64,000 nt of DNA, taken from assembly GCA_009363875.1 (NCBI GenBank), contig CM018685.1, forward strand, positions 61,241,648 to 61,305,647. Direction: 5' to 3'. A program made the translations under genes and the position numbers. Source of the DNA: Mikania micrantha (lineage: Eukaryota; Streptophyta; Magnoliopsida; Asterales; Asteraceae). Shown in pieces: positions 12,310-24,956 of this stretch (the stretch's first letter is position 1; the number at the start of each line of letters is the position of its first letter). The notes under the pieces are model-generated. The model was not told where the DNA came from. It searched no databases and saw only the letters and a list, made by a program, of their open reading frames with translations.

Positions 12310-13002
12310 AGTTTTTGATCACTGATGGATCGATGGAGTATTATCGTGTCCCGAGTAATATCACCGATCATATCCACTACCAAGTATCTAGTTCTGAAGG
12401 AAACTCAATACTTTAAGAAAACCCCCTTGTGAGATTCTGTAAAAACGGTTGCGGAATAGGACCTACCCGATTTGTGAAGATTAAGAAGTTGAAGAACAGA
12501 GAAAGTCTTGAAGATGGTGAAGAACACAGACAAGAATCTGAGATGCAATGTAGATTGAAGAACAAGAAGTGATATATAACAATAATAGTTCAATATTCAA
12601 CAAGATTACATTACCTACCCCTCTCATGCTCAAACTCCATGGATAAAGAATCCATGGAGTTCATGGGGGAGAGCTCTCAAGACTACATTGAAGCACACTC
12701 TCACCACTCTCTTGTCTGGTTATTTTACAAAATAGAGAATAATATCTATTTATAGTATCACATGACCTAAAACCCTAAAAGCAAAAAATACAACAAAATG
12801 ATAATAAAGAATAAATATTAAATTAAGTTTTATCATTTGTTGTGGTCTTCGGGTCTTTTGGTCATCAAGTGTCTTCGTAATCTTGAGTCTTTAGTGGCTC
12901 GTGCGGTGACTCGTTGCTCCCTAATCAACAAATACATAATACTTCTTGTTTACATTCATCTATCCAAATTAACCGTTGGTCTTGACTTTTCTAGACCCAA
13001 CA
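12310..13002 (-). mobile_element. Ty1/copia-type LTR (approximate left end)
   Basis: Read on the minus strand, the purine tract AGGGGGAGAC is followed by TGTTGGGTCTAG, an LTR start at 13002. About 250 bases further is a TATAAATA box (complement of 12747-12754), as expected of a promoter at the U3/R boundary. The LTR end near 12310 is a guess. Several AGGGGGAG-like tracts in the neighbouring internal sequence (15976, 16003, 16252) resemble the multiple polypurine tracts of SIRE/Maximus-type copia elements. Confidence 0.55.
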
Positions 13003-13003
13003 G
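12846..13003 (-). repeat. 158-bp direct repeat, left copy
   Basis: Identical over all 158 positions, by eye, to 16321-16478. This copy lies inside the copia-type LTR, at its U3 start. Confidence 0.9.
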
Positions 13004-13104
13004 TCTCCCCCTATCTGGTTAGATGAATGTAAGCCAATGCAGAAGTATGACGAAACAAATATGAATAATAATAAGAATGAACTTGTGTAGATGCAATTCA
13101 TACT

Positions 13105-15880
13105 TGTCGCACCCCGGCCCCCCGGCCCGGACGGGGGTGCGACGGCTGGCTGATCTTGCAGGATCGCAGTCTCCGATCACACTGTGTTGCGAGACCTACA
13201 TGTCTGGTTTCATACGTACATCCAATTACTTGGATAAAATAGTTTTGTAAAATCAGAGTTGCGAAAGTTTAATAATATCAACATAGATAAAGTTCATAAT
13301 TTGCAAAAGCGTTACATAAAAGTTTTCAAAACAACATAAGTTTAATGTTTGCGGAAGCGATTAAAGATGTTTAAACAATACATGGCATAACAAAATGATA
13401 ACAAATGTTTAATAGACTAAGACACTATAGTAGATACATGGACTTCATCCTAGCATCCTAGATTCCTCGTGCACGTACCTTAGTTACCTGAGAAAACATG
13501 CGAGTAAAAGGTCAACACAAAGGTTGGTGAGAACACAGGTTTGTAATCAGCAGTAAACATCAAAATGTTTAAAGTAAATGTTTTGCAGGTCTACATTTCA
13601 ATACAATGCAATATCCATTGATATCTAGTCAATATGAATTATACCATATGCGGGTTCGCAACCGAAGCTAACATGCTGCCTCCCGCCATATCCATCCAAG
13701 ATATGGCAATATTGTTTGGTCAATTATGCACTGTTCCGACCTCCAGTCGGGGTGGCCATACGGCGCGCAACAGTGGGGCTTGTCAGGCCCAAATAGTACT
13801 GTTCAGAATTACCACGCTAAGCGCAACGCGCTATTAACGGTTCGAGGTGTGTTTAATAGGACTTATCAGTTTGTGGATGAATGCCACACATATGCATATA
13901 CGATATCAGCATGTACAAATGTAACCAAAAGTGTGTATGTTGTTCAAAAACAGTTCTATGCTATGTTTTCTCCTCCAAAGGTAGAAAATGTAAAAAGGGG
14001 CTGTGAACTCACCTGTTAAGCAGTTCCGGTGTGATTGTGTGTTCGCTACTTGCGAGTGCTAGCAGTCTTGCTAGTGAGCACCTATAACCATATAGGTGTG
14101 AGTATGTGTTTTGTGATGTGTTGTATCCCATACAACTCCAAGTGTCGGTGTGCTCAACCGAATGTGTGTGTGTTGACTTGTGTTGTCTCGACGAATCGTT
14201 GGTGACACGTTTGTGGTGTTTATGTGTCTTAATGCAAATAAGACACCAACATGCATTCCTATAACCAATCATGATGTTTTCACAAAAACAAGTTTGAAAA
14301 TTGTAGCGTTTGCGTTTCAGGGAAACTTTCTATATTTATAAAGTTTCTATTTTTGGAAAGCATAGTTATGAAATCCCATTTCATAAAACGAATCATTCTA
14401 GTATGGTTGTAAAAACACGTTTATACACTTAAAACATGTCGTTTGCGCATAAATCACCATTTATACCGTTTTGCCCAAATAAAGTTTCCTAAAATAGTAA
14501 GTACTTGTTTAAAAGCTCGTTTTCACAAATCAAAGTCTCCAATATGCTTAGAAATCATTTTTAAGCATATTCCAATACTCAAAGTTCATCAAAACGTCTT
14601 AAAACATCAAAAGCCCTCTTTTGATTTTTAAAAGTTTCTATATTTAGTAAGTTTATACAAAATCATGTTTTTGACAAAATCAAATATCCAAGTGTGTTTC
14701 TAAACACTCCAATATGCATTTGACAACATCTAGACATGTCTAACATGTCTAGATCATCGCAAATCTATGACTTGCAACATAAAAGTTTCCTTTTATGGCA
14801 AGTGTACCAAAACTCATCACCAAATCAAACATAACTCAACCAAAACTCAAATCTAACATTTCTAAACACTAAAATCAGTATATCTACAACAAATACACAT
14901 CAAATCACCAACACATTCGTGCACGATAACCGTATGGAGTTGCATGTGGGTTTTACCCATTGCATGTACGATCTAACTACAAATAAGCAAATAAAATTAC
15001 CTTAGAAGCTCTTAGACGACTGATTTCAAGTTGGGCAGAGGTTATGGAGTTCCTAATGTGGCTGGATTCGATCTTTTTGTTGGTTTGATGGCTTCCAATG
15101 CTTCCTTGCTGTTCCTACGATCTTCAATCACCAAGAAATAGCCTCAATATCGATTCTATGAAGTTTGAATGTTGATCTCAGGGGTTTTTGGTCGAGAATA
15201 TGAGTAGAAAGTCGGAAGAAGTGTGAAGAAACCGATTGAAATGCGTTTGGGGTTGATTTTAAAGAAAATTTTGATTTGCATGGCCTTCGCGTACCGCGAA
15301 GGCCGATCAAAAAGTTTTATCGCATACCGCAATGGGATTCGGGAGTCTCGACTCCCGGTTTTCTTCGCGTGCCGCGAAGCCTTTCGCCATCGGATCCTCG
15401 GGTACCGCGATGGGTCCATATTCATGTTTTTCGATTTCGATGATTCGATTTCGCTCGTACTCGATTCCTAACGTTTATCCTGAACATCTAATGCATGTTT
15501 AGCACAATAATACTGTAGTAACACGTAGTTTGATCACCAACGTTCGTGAGACTCGTGTGTGTTTCGATAACTCTCCGAATTATCTTCGATAGTTTGTGTT
15601 CGTGTCTTACGAAGTGTTTGCACGCTTGATTAATCCTAATCAACGTGTAATGCACAATTCAATAATTCCCCGAATTATTGTTTTGTGTTAGTGCTTGGCC
15701 ACACTTGGTTTCCAAAACCAATGTGCAGTGTACGATTCGATAGTTCCTCGAACTATCGTTTCACGGTTGTTTGTGTTCAACTCATCTAATTAAACATAAT
15801 TAAATGAAATGCAACAAGTATGAATGTGAAATGTAAAGAATGTAAGAGTTGCAATTTACCTGAAATTGCCGGGTGTCACA
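13105..15880 (-). mobile_element. Solo LTR of a Ty3-type element (2776 bp), TSD ATACT
   Basis: Ends TGTCGCACCCCGG...CCGGGTGTCACA. The perfect 5-bp duplication ATACT stands at 13100-13104 and 15881-15885. There is no internal coding region, so this is a solo LTR left by recombination between two LTRs. Its layout resembles the LTR at 2621-8393. Orientation is taken from that relative. It inserted into the internal part of an older copia element, between the two 158-bp repeats. Short frames inside it are not genes. Confidence 0.88.
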
Positions 15881-15885
15881 ATACT

Positions 15886-16320
15886 TCTTTCACCGCAACA
15901 AATTGTGAAACTATCTTTATTCCACTTATCAAACCCAAAATAATCTTCTTGAAGTTTCATGTCTTCCATTTATCTTCTCCCCCTCTAATAAAGCTCCCCC
16001 TACGATTAAGCAATCTTAATCTTCAATCCCAACCCAAAAGATATCTGAATATAGGGTGTCGGTTCAAGTATAGGAATCCCAGCCTTCCTTGTAATGAACA
16101 TGTGACAAATAAAGGTTCAAAGATGAATGTAAAACATATCCCAACAATTTGACTCTTGAGAGTTTTCAAAGTAGAAATAAAGAAATCTTCACATCAGTGA
16201 AACCGAAGTCTTCACTGATAACACACTTGCCATCAGTTTCAATCCATCAATCTCCCCCTAAACTGATGCTATAGATAACCGATGTGTGAAAACAGCCATG
16301 TCTTCAAAAACAAGTAGTGT
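15886..16320 (-). mobile_element. Copia internal region (3' part, non-coding)
   Basis: Continues the sequence at 13004-13099 across the solo LTR. It holds three CTCCCCCT tracts, i.e. polypurine on the minus strand. No reading frame with a recognisable protein is present. Confidence 0.4.
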
Positions 16321-16478
16321 TCTTCGGGTCTTTTGGTCATCAAGTGTCTTCGTAATCTTGAGTCTTTAGTGGCTCGTGCGGTGACTCGTTGCTCCCTAAT
16401 CAACAAATACATAATACTTCTTGTTTACATTCATCTATCCAAATTAACCGTTGGTCTTGACTTTTCTAGACCCAACAG
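16321..16478 (-). repeat. 158-bp direct repeat, right copy
   Basis: Exact copy of 12846-13003, again ending CCCAACAG. It is not preceded by a polypurine tract on the minus strand, so it is a partial LTR copy or a local duplication and not an obvious second LTR. The sequence to the right (16479-17020) is unclassified, possibly more of the same copia element. Confidence 0.85.
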
Positions 16479-17546
16479 ATTCAAACTTAACTCAGGACTA
16501 TTTGGTTCTTGAGCATTATCACACTACCAAGATATTGTTAGGCTATAATGCCTTTGGTTATAATCATATCTAAGAACCTACAAACATTACAAAGATCTGC
16601 AATAATAATGAACCAGTCATGCACCAATACCAGTCACTGTTGTTCCTTAATGATGTGATCCATTATATTTCTGCAGTATACATGTCCTTCTTAAACAGCA
16701 TAGATGCCCTTCTTTAAACATTTTAATGGTTTGGTTTAATGCCAATTGTTTTCATAGAATTCAAATGCAGCAATTTTAAGTGTTAAAACCAAATGTTTTA
16801 TTGAAGTTCAAATAATAGGTTTTAACATTGCTTTTATGGCAACACTCATTCTAATAATGACCTGCATAACCCAATAGCAATAGTATTTACTTTTCTAATT
16901 TATATTAGAACATGAAAATTCTTTCACAAGCTTAAATTCACAATTAGTCACAACCCAGAAAAAAAAAATCAATTTCTCATATTTCAAACTTGACCACATG
17001 TAACATAACTCTCTTCTATTCTAACCCATTTTCACAGATATTTTATCAAACATCAGATAGGCATCATACAAAAGTATTCAATTTTCTGACTTTGTATATG
17101 AAAAGCATATAAATTGATGAGATGATAGCAAGAAATGAGATGAAAGGGAACCTGGGTTCTTATCTAGGTGATGTGATGATGATCGTTGACATCGAAATTG
17201 GCATTGACGATGCCCAATAATGCTTCAATTCCTTTTCAAAAGAATATTCTTTGTGAGAGAGGGGCCAAGAATTGCCTTGATCTTCATGTAATCATCGTAT
17301 ATATAACATCTCATATAGCAAGTTTGACGTATTACCATGATGGTAACCAATTTCAATGCTCTAAATTGAAGAAAAAAAGGAAAAATTGGAAGCATTTCCT
17401 TTCAAAGGGGATTTGGGTTCAGTAAGAAAACAATCAACGAAAGTAGGACTTCCGTTTGGAACTAACTAAATATGGGACTGCTACAGGATCCGGAACCTCA
17501 ATGCACCATCGATGATGGTGTGATCTAACTTTTTAGATGACCGCAT

Positions 17547-17693
17547 AAAACCAATGATCCTTAGCTCAAGTGGTTGAGAAGAGGTACCGGCTTTAATATT
17601 GGGGCGGTCACTAGTTCAAGTCCTTCTATAGTGTGGATATCATCGAATGGGTCCATGACCCGTCAATGCTCTAAATTACCGTTCAAAAAAAAA
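17547..17693 (+). mobile_element. tRNA-derived SINE (about 147 bp)
   Basis: Absent from the matching place in unit B (near 24342), which gives the empty site. A-box-like CTTAGCTCAAGTGGTTGAG and B-box-like AGTTCAAGTCC stand about 40 bases apart. The 3' end is ACCGTTCAAAAAAAAA. Imperfect duplications GATGACCGCAT and GACGACCGGAT flank it. It therefore inserted after, or was lost from one copy after, the duplication. Confidence 0.8.
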
Positions 17694-19181
17694 GACGACC
17701 GGATTAATAATGGATTGGAAATTGTAATCAATTTATGAATGGCGCACCTATGTAGCAATCCGGTTGTGCGATCGGTTGGGATTGATGAAGTGCAGAGAGA
17801 AAGGGTGATGATTTGAATCGGTGGGGATGGACGACGAAACAAGGGGATGCAAAGGCGGACCCAGAAAATTTTTACAGTGAAAATCTTAAATTTACTTTGA
17901 CTATCATTTGTATAATATTTTATTTCCTTTTTTATTCAAGTTAGGTTGGGTCAGATCATATCAGATCGGGTTATATTATAAAAAGACAATCAAACTAATT
18001 TCATAAATAAAAGCATAACAAAAATACAATGCATGTAAAACTGCTCTTTACGAGGCTTTATTTATTGAAACATAAATTACATAGCAGATTCCAATATCTA
18101 ATCACGAACTCTATACAATATTTTTATAAAAAAATAAAATCATACAATATCTTCACAAATATATTACAAAAATAACAGAAAAAATTACTCTAAAAATTCT
18201 TCTTGCCGGTAACCAATCGTTTGAATTAAAACAAAAACCAAAATCTCTAAGCAAGTCTATCAAATTTAATAAAAACTCAAATCTTTAATCAAATTTCTCA
18301 AATTTAATACACGTGACAAAAACCATATGTTAATTTTCATTTAAAAAAGGGTTGTTGACTAACTGGTCGTATGTCATTTTAATAAGAATTGACGTGTCTT
18401 CTTATTAAAAAATTATCACCCATTCAATAAAATAATTGAATGATACTTTGATTACTTCAACTATTTGTTCAACAATTTAATAGAAAATGTTTAATCGATT
18501 TGACAATGTCAAGGTTCATCTTAAACTTATTTAACTCAAATTTGACTTTAATAATCCAAACTATATATGACACATTGATCACTAATTAATAGTGGGTACT
18601 AACAGTTTAGTTAATGACGATCCTAAATTTCACTTTTGTTATCAAAACAGTCCAAGTAGTATAATGATCATGGATTTACACTCAGTAACGAATTCAAAAA
18701 AGATTTTCATAAAAGGCAAAAAAAAATTAGGGTCGTTTGAGAATCGTTTTATAATAATTTTTTCACTTCTATTCAGGTTGATTTTGGTCGAATCAAGTCG
18801 TTTCATGTTAAAAAAGACAATCAAACTAAATTTTATATATAAATGCATTCTGAATTTTCAATACATTTAACGTTGTTCTTTGCGAGTTTTTATTTTTGAA
18901 ATATATCCAAAACAACATACATGTATACTTATTTAAGTAGGTATTTATATAAAAAACAAGTACAACTATCACTTAAATTCTCATCACAAATTTGATTATA
19001 CGAATTTAAGGACGGTTGCAAAATATTAAGAAATCGGTTGGTATTTTGTCTATATTACTGGAAAAAAACTTTCATGAAGGTACTAATTAAAATTCATTTT
19101 AAAAGATGATATTCAACCTTATATGTCTATATCAAGGTGACAAGGGATATTACTTGGTTGGCATCGGTTTCACACTTTCAC

Positions 19182-19188
19182 TATATAA
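19182..19188 (+). promoter_or_regulatory. TATA box of receptor kinase 1
   Basis: TATATAA, conserved in the second gene at 27183-27189. A start of transcription about 30 bases downstream would leave the ATG at 19215 almost without leader, which favours the ATG at 19272. Prediction only. Confidence 0.5.
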
Positions 19189-19271
19189 TATTGCATGCCG
19201 AATTATTATATTTGATGGTATGCATAATTAAACTAATTATCTTCAGTTTAGTGATCATTAGTTTTTCCAAA

Positions 19272-22200
19272 ATGAATTTAAAAACCATTCATTTCCTGCT
19301 ACATGCTCTTGTTATGTCTCTAGAATTCATCTTCATCTCAAGCGGAAATGAGACGGATCATGAGGCTTTGATGAAAATTAGGTCCATGATCACTCAAGAT
19401 CCATATGGAGTTCTAAACTCATGGAACAATTCCCTTCATTTCTGCAACTGGACCGGCGTTACATGTGGAAAGCGTCACAAAAGAGTGACTTATTTACGAC
19501 TGAATTCGTATGGTCTTGAAGGCTCTCTGTCTCCTTATGTAGGAAACCTTAGTTTCCTACGGGGGCTTTTTCTTTATAACAACAGCTTTCAAGGAACCAT
19601 CCCAGATGAAATCGGTCGCCTTTTTAGGCTGCGTAGGCTTGTTCTTAGACTTAACAAGTTCAACGGGGTCATACCAGCTAACATTCCCACTGGATGTTCA
19701 AATCTAGAATTGCTTGATCTTTCCTACAACGAGCTAGTTGGAAGTATACCCAAGGAAACAAGTTTCCTTTTCAAGCTTACTTTTGTTTCACTTGCTTATA
19801 ATAACTTAGTAGGTGGGATATCACCTTCCTTGGGAAATATAACTTCAATAGAGGTGTTCTCTGTTACTGGTAATGTGTTGTTGGGTGGGAGCATTCCGGG
19901 CACCTTAGGCCAATGGAAAGCTTTGAAAGAGTTTTACTCTCGTGATTGTAACTTACATGGAACCATCCCTCAAGAATTCGGTCGTCTAACCAGGCTAAGT
20001 ATCCTTGAGCTTGGTCATAACACAATCCACGGGGCTATTCCAATAAACATATCGGGTTGTAGCAACCTTCAAACTCTTGATCTATCCAATAACAAGCTAG
20101 TTGGAAGAATACCAATGGAGATCAGTTACCTCTCCAAACTTGCTAATCTTGGACTTGGCGATAATAGCTTAACAGGTGGAATCCCATCTTTCATGGGAAA
20201 CATTACATCAATGGAAAAGATTAGTATCTCAAGAAATCCATTGGGTGGGAGTATACCGGAGACCATAGGCCATTGGAAAAATTTAAGTCTCTTTTACAGT
20301 TCCAGTTGTAATCTATCTGGAACCATCCCTCATTCCCTTTTTAACCATTCACTCCTCATTAATCTTACTTTGGATGATAATCAACTAAAAGGTAGTCTTC
20401 CTCCAGTTATGATTCTCCCCAATCTTGTATTCCTTCAACTGTCTGTCAACAAACTTACTGGATATCTTCCACCATCCATTTCTAATTGTTCAAGATTAAG
20501 ACATCTTGAAATGGCTATAAACAAGTTTAGTGGAAAGTTGACAATCAACTTTGCAAAACTAAGAGATATCAACTTTATAACCTTGGGTGTAAACAACTTT
20601 GGAAGCAGTGAAGTTGATGAAATGAAGTTTTTTGATTCTTTAGAAAACTGCACCCAACTAAAATTGTTGGATCTTCGTGATTGCAACTTTCAAGGAGTGA
20701 TCCCTGTGTCAATAGGTAATCTTTCTAATCAACTACAATCTCTATATTTAAATGATAATCAGTTACATGGAAAACTTCCTGAATCAATTGGTAGTCTATC
20801 TGGCCTGGAACTGTTATCATTAGGAGAAAATCAATTTACGGGAAACATCCCTTCAACCATTGGTAACCTTAGAAAACTAAAGGCATTATATTTATATGGA
20901 AACCAACTTTCCGGGCACATTCCTGATGTCATTGGTAACATAACATTGTTACTCACGCTTTCTTTATTTTCAAACAAGTTGGCAGGGGCCATTCCATCAA
21001 GTCTTGGAAATTGCAAAAAACTAACAACCTTAGACCTTTATGACAACAAACTTAATGGGATAATACCCACAAAACTTCTTCAACTTTCTTCTCTATCCAT
21101 CGATTTGAGCCTTTCGAAAAACAATCTGTTTGGTTCACTTCCAACAGAGGTCGGAGACCTCAAAACACTAACTAGTATGGATTTATCTGAAAATAATCTA
21201 TCAGGTAGTCTTCCTAGTAGCCTTGGTGGTTGTGCTAGCCTTTTAAATTTGTCTCTCAGAAGCAACACATTTCAAGGTGTTATACCATCATCATTAAGTT
21301 CCTTGAAAGGATTATTGAATCTTGACATATCTCATAATAATTTATCGGGCCAAATTCCTAAATTTTTACAAGATTTTAAGTTAGAGCATTTGGATATGTC
21401 ATATAATGATTTTGAAGGTGAAGTACCAATGTTAGGAGTGTTCAGCAACACAAGTGCTTTCTCTATTTTGGGGAATAGTAGACTTTGTGGTGGAATTATT
21501 GAACTTGGGCTACCTAGATGCAAAGAGACACACAAACACAGACACACACTCAAGTTTCCTCTGATAGTAATATTAATCATTTTGATTGTATTCACATTTT
21601 TCACAATAATATTTTTAGCATATGCTTGGCGTAAGAACAAAAGAAAAAGGCGCGTGTCTCAATCATCAACGAGCAATCGATTCTTGAAAGTTTCCTACAA
21701 TCAACTTCTCAAGGCTACTAATGGGTTCTCTGAATCAAACTTGATTGGAAACGGTGGGTTCAGTTCCGTTTATAAAGGAATACTTGATGGATTTGATAAT
21801 AGAGTGGTTGCTATCAAAGTTCTACATCTTCAAAATCAAGGAGCTCAAAGAAGTTTTATGAGGGAGTGTGAAGCATGGCGAAGCATTCGACACCGAAATC
21901 TGTTGAGGATAATAACTTCATGTTCAAGCATTGACTTTCAAGGAAATGATTTCAAAGCCTTGGTATATGAGTTTATGCCCAAAGGGAGTTTACATGATTG
22001 GTTGCATTCAACCGAAGCTACATTTACGCTGAACTTCATTCAAATAACAAGTATTCTTGTAGATGTCGCATGTGCACTTGATTATCTTCATAATCACTGC
22101 CTACCAACTGTTGTTCACAGCGACTTGAATCCAAGAAACATTCTAATTGATGATGATATAGTGGCTCATGTTGGAGACTTTGGCTTAACCCGCTTTCTTG

Positions 22201-23004
22201 GAACAACTTTGGACCAAAACAGCTCAACTGATCACATTAGAGGAACAACCGGTTATGCTGCTCCTGGTAAAACTTATGTATATCTAGATGCTAACTTAAA
22301 GTATTATCTTCTTTTTTTCTAAATTAATTGCTAATCAAACCACACAATTGTATCAATGCAAAACACACAACTGTTTGGAGAACCTCCGACTCTTTCTATT
22401 AATCTTTTGATCAATGAGAACTAATTACAAAGAAGAAAACCAATCCTATTTATAAACTAATGACTACTTGGATAAACATCCGAACTTTACTCTTCAAATT
22501 CGAAAAACAAAACTAGCTAGATAAGAATAAACAAATACCCCATTAAGTAAGGATTAGATAACTATCAGATGCTAACATTTACTTAAAGTATTATATTCTT
22601 TTTTTCTAAATTAATTGCTTATTGTAGAGTATGGACTTGGAAGTGATATCACATGTAAAGGGGATGTCTACAGTTTTGGAATAGTATTACTAGAGGTGAT
22701 AACAGGGAAAAAGCCAACATACAACATATTTAATGAAGGTCTTAACCTTCATAAATTTGTTTCCATGGCTTTGCCAGACCATGTAACAGATGTTATTTCA
22801 AATATCAGCATTCTAAATGTTTATCAAGAAGATGAAACTGCTATGCAAAATCAAGAAACACATGCACAAATTAGAGATAAATGGTTGGCTTCAATCCTTA
22901 AGATTGGTGTATCATGCTCTATGGATTCCCCACAACATCGAATGGATATGAAAAATGTTGTGGATGAATTGAAGCATATTTTGGATGGTGTCAAAAACAT
23001 TTGA
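19272..23004 (+). CDS. LRR receptor-like kinase (subfamily XII type), gene 1
   Basis: Exons 19272-22266 and 22628-23004, joined in phase (GCTCCTG|AGTATGG) to rebuild the APE motif of the activation loop; predicted 1123 residues. Order: signal peptide (1-25), LRR N-terminal cap with the CNWTGVTC cysteine pair (about 27-72), some 25 plasma-membrane-type LRRs (LxGxIP motifs), a membrane span near 762-785, basic RKNKRKRR, then a Ser/Thr kinase. Relatives (FLS2, EFR, Xa21) sense microbial patterns at the cell surface; the ligand here is unknown. The VAIK Lys (about 846) and DFG (969-971) are present. The catalytic loop reads HSDLNPRN (949-956): the usual Lys is Asn and the Arg/Cys position is Ser. 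The glycine loop is GNGGFSSV, with the third Gly replaced. Phosphotransfer may be weak or absent. The 361-bp intron holds an insertion. An upstream ATG at 19215 is possible but sits too close to the TATA box. Confidence 0.93.
22287..22620. repeat. Intron insertion with ~46-bp direct flanks (LTR-like)
   Basis: A stretch at 22287-22332 is repeated, slightly diverged, at 22568-22620. About 235 new bases lie between them, and gene 2 lacks all of this (its intron is 80 bp). Read on the minus strand the insert starts TGATAGTTATC and has TATAAATAGG in its middle, like a short copia LTR or TRIM. The long flanking duplication is unusual for an LTR element and may reflect a separate local duplication. 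Confidence 0.55.
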
Positions 23005-23302
23005 GAGTAAGTGTGCATTATTAATCAGGACACCAATCTTCCATCAGATATGTCATAATTACATCTTTGTAACTTCTCAAAGATATGCATTTGTTTTGCT
23101 TAATTTTCATGGTGTGATGATGTAAAAATTAAGATTAGATCATCTTCTTGTAAAAATATCAACTGGCAAATAAATCAGCACGCAGCATGTAATCCCAAAC
23201 CTTAAGGATGACAATAGACAATGGAACAACTGTTTATAAGCCAATCATTTAGAAAATGCATGATCTTAATGATCTATGTAGTCCTGAACTTATATATTTT
23301 GG

Positions 23303-23847
23303 GAGGCCTTGTAAATCTTTAAATTTTTACTTTAGTTAAAACTACATCATGTGACGAGCAGCCTCTCTATCCAAAGGAACGCCCATTAGTTGGTGTACGC
23401 ATATAATGTATATGTGTGTGGACCTTTAAGGAAGAAAAGTAAAATTGCACTATATACCTATGAGGATACAATTTTAGATTTATGTATAAAATCTCTCATT
23501 TGTAATCTGTAGTGGAATGCGAGTTGTATGAGTCTTATAAATGTTGCAATAGTTGAGAGAAATAAAATTAAAGCTTTAAAGTAATTATGTACTTAATTTA
23601 CAATATATTTCTCTTGTTTATTGTTCAGAGTGATTTTGAGATCTTAATAAAAGAAATTCCGCTTCTATTAACTTGTAATTCAAAAAACCTCTTATGAAGT
23701 GTTAGTTAAATGTAATCAACCTGATCCAACATCTAGAGATAAGACAGTAAAGATAAAAAATTTTAATTATCAAGCTAAATCATTTAATATCTTACACTTT
23801 TTTGATAAAAAAAATTAATTATCAAGCTAAATCATTTAATATCAAGC
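23303..23847. other. Spacer between duplication units
   Basis: AT-rich sequence without a match in the other unit. A short repeated phrase AATTATCAAGCTAAATCATTTAATATC occurs twice near 23760-23850 (described here only by position beyond its first bases). No gene is seen. Confidence 0.5.
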
Positions 23848-24956
23848 TAAACCATTTTCATAGGTATTTTATCAAACATCAGATAGACATCATACAAAAA
23901 TATTCAATTTTCTGACTTTATTACATGAAAAGCATAAAAATTGATGAGATGATAGCAAGAAAGGAGATGAAAGTGTACCTGGGTTCTTATTTAGGTGATG
24001 TGATGATGATCGTTGACATTGAAATTGGCTTCAATTCCTATTTAAAAAAATATTCTTTGTGAGAGAGGAGCAAAGAATTGCCTTAATCTTCATGTAATCA
24101 ACGTATATATAACATCTAATATAGCAAGTTGGACATATAACCATGATGGTAACCAAATTCAATGCTCTAAATTCAAGAAAAAATGGAAAAAATTGGAAGC
24201 TTTCCTTTCAAAGGGACTTTGGGTTCCATCAAAAAACAATCAACTTAAGTGAGACCTCCGGTTCAAACTAAGTAACTATGGGATCCTGTACCTCATTGCA
24301 CCATCGATGATGGTGTGATCTAACTTTTTAGATGACTGGATAAAATAATGGATTGCAAATTGTAATCAATTTATAAATGGCGTACCTTTGTAGCAATCCG
24401 GTTGTGCGATCTGTGGGGATTGATTAAGTGCAAGATAAAGGGTGATGATGTGAATCGGTGGCCGGGTCACTGTGAGCAAAAAAATTTTGAATTTCGTTGT
24501 ATAGTATGTTTGTCCTCTTTTGTCAGGTTGGATCGGATAGGGTCCGGTCAAGTTAAAAAAAAGGTAATAAAACTAAATTTTATAAACAAAAGCGTAATAA
24601 AAATACAAGTTATATCGTTTTTTACAATGTTTTATTTTTGAAATCTATTCAAAACAATGTATGTGAAAACTTTTTTAAGTAACTTTTTCTTCAGAAAACA
24701 AGGGCAACTATCCCTTAAATTTCATCATCAATCCGATTACACAAATTTGACTTAAAATATTATGTTAATATGTTATTAAAATTAATAATTGAGTTGTTTA
24801 AAATGGGCTAGTGATTGTTTAGTTTATTAAAATTAAAACTGAGCTTGGTTTTAGATTATTAGTTGACTCTTTTCCAACTTGATTTTTATTAACTAAAAAT
24901 AAAAGTGAAAGGGGATGATTGCAAAATTTTATGGGAGGCCAAATATATATACATAT

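Larger units (their letters stand above)
17022..23302 (+). repeat. Segmental duplication, unit A
   Basis: Homologous in direct orientation to 23848-31027. The match begins in the upstream non-coding part (ACCCATTTTCACAGATATTTTATC), runs through the receptor-kinase gene and stops about 300 bases past its stop codon. Unit A has a SINE (17547-17693) and roughly 370 extra bases near 18690-19080 that unit B lacks. A segment near 17930-18200 recurs diverged near 18770-19010. Confidence 0.85.

Noticed and set aside
14009..15471. Several open frames of 60-90 residues on both strands
   Set aside because: All lie inside the solo LTR, lack domains, and overlap one another.
15820..16152. 110-residue plus-strand ORF
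   Set aside because: It begins inside the solo LTR and crosses its right end and TSD into copia DNA, so it cannot be one gene.
18592..18870. 92-residue ORF upstream of receptor kinase 1
   Set aside because: No motif; its counterpart in duplication unit B is disrupted.
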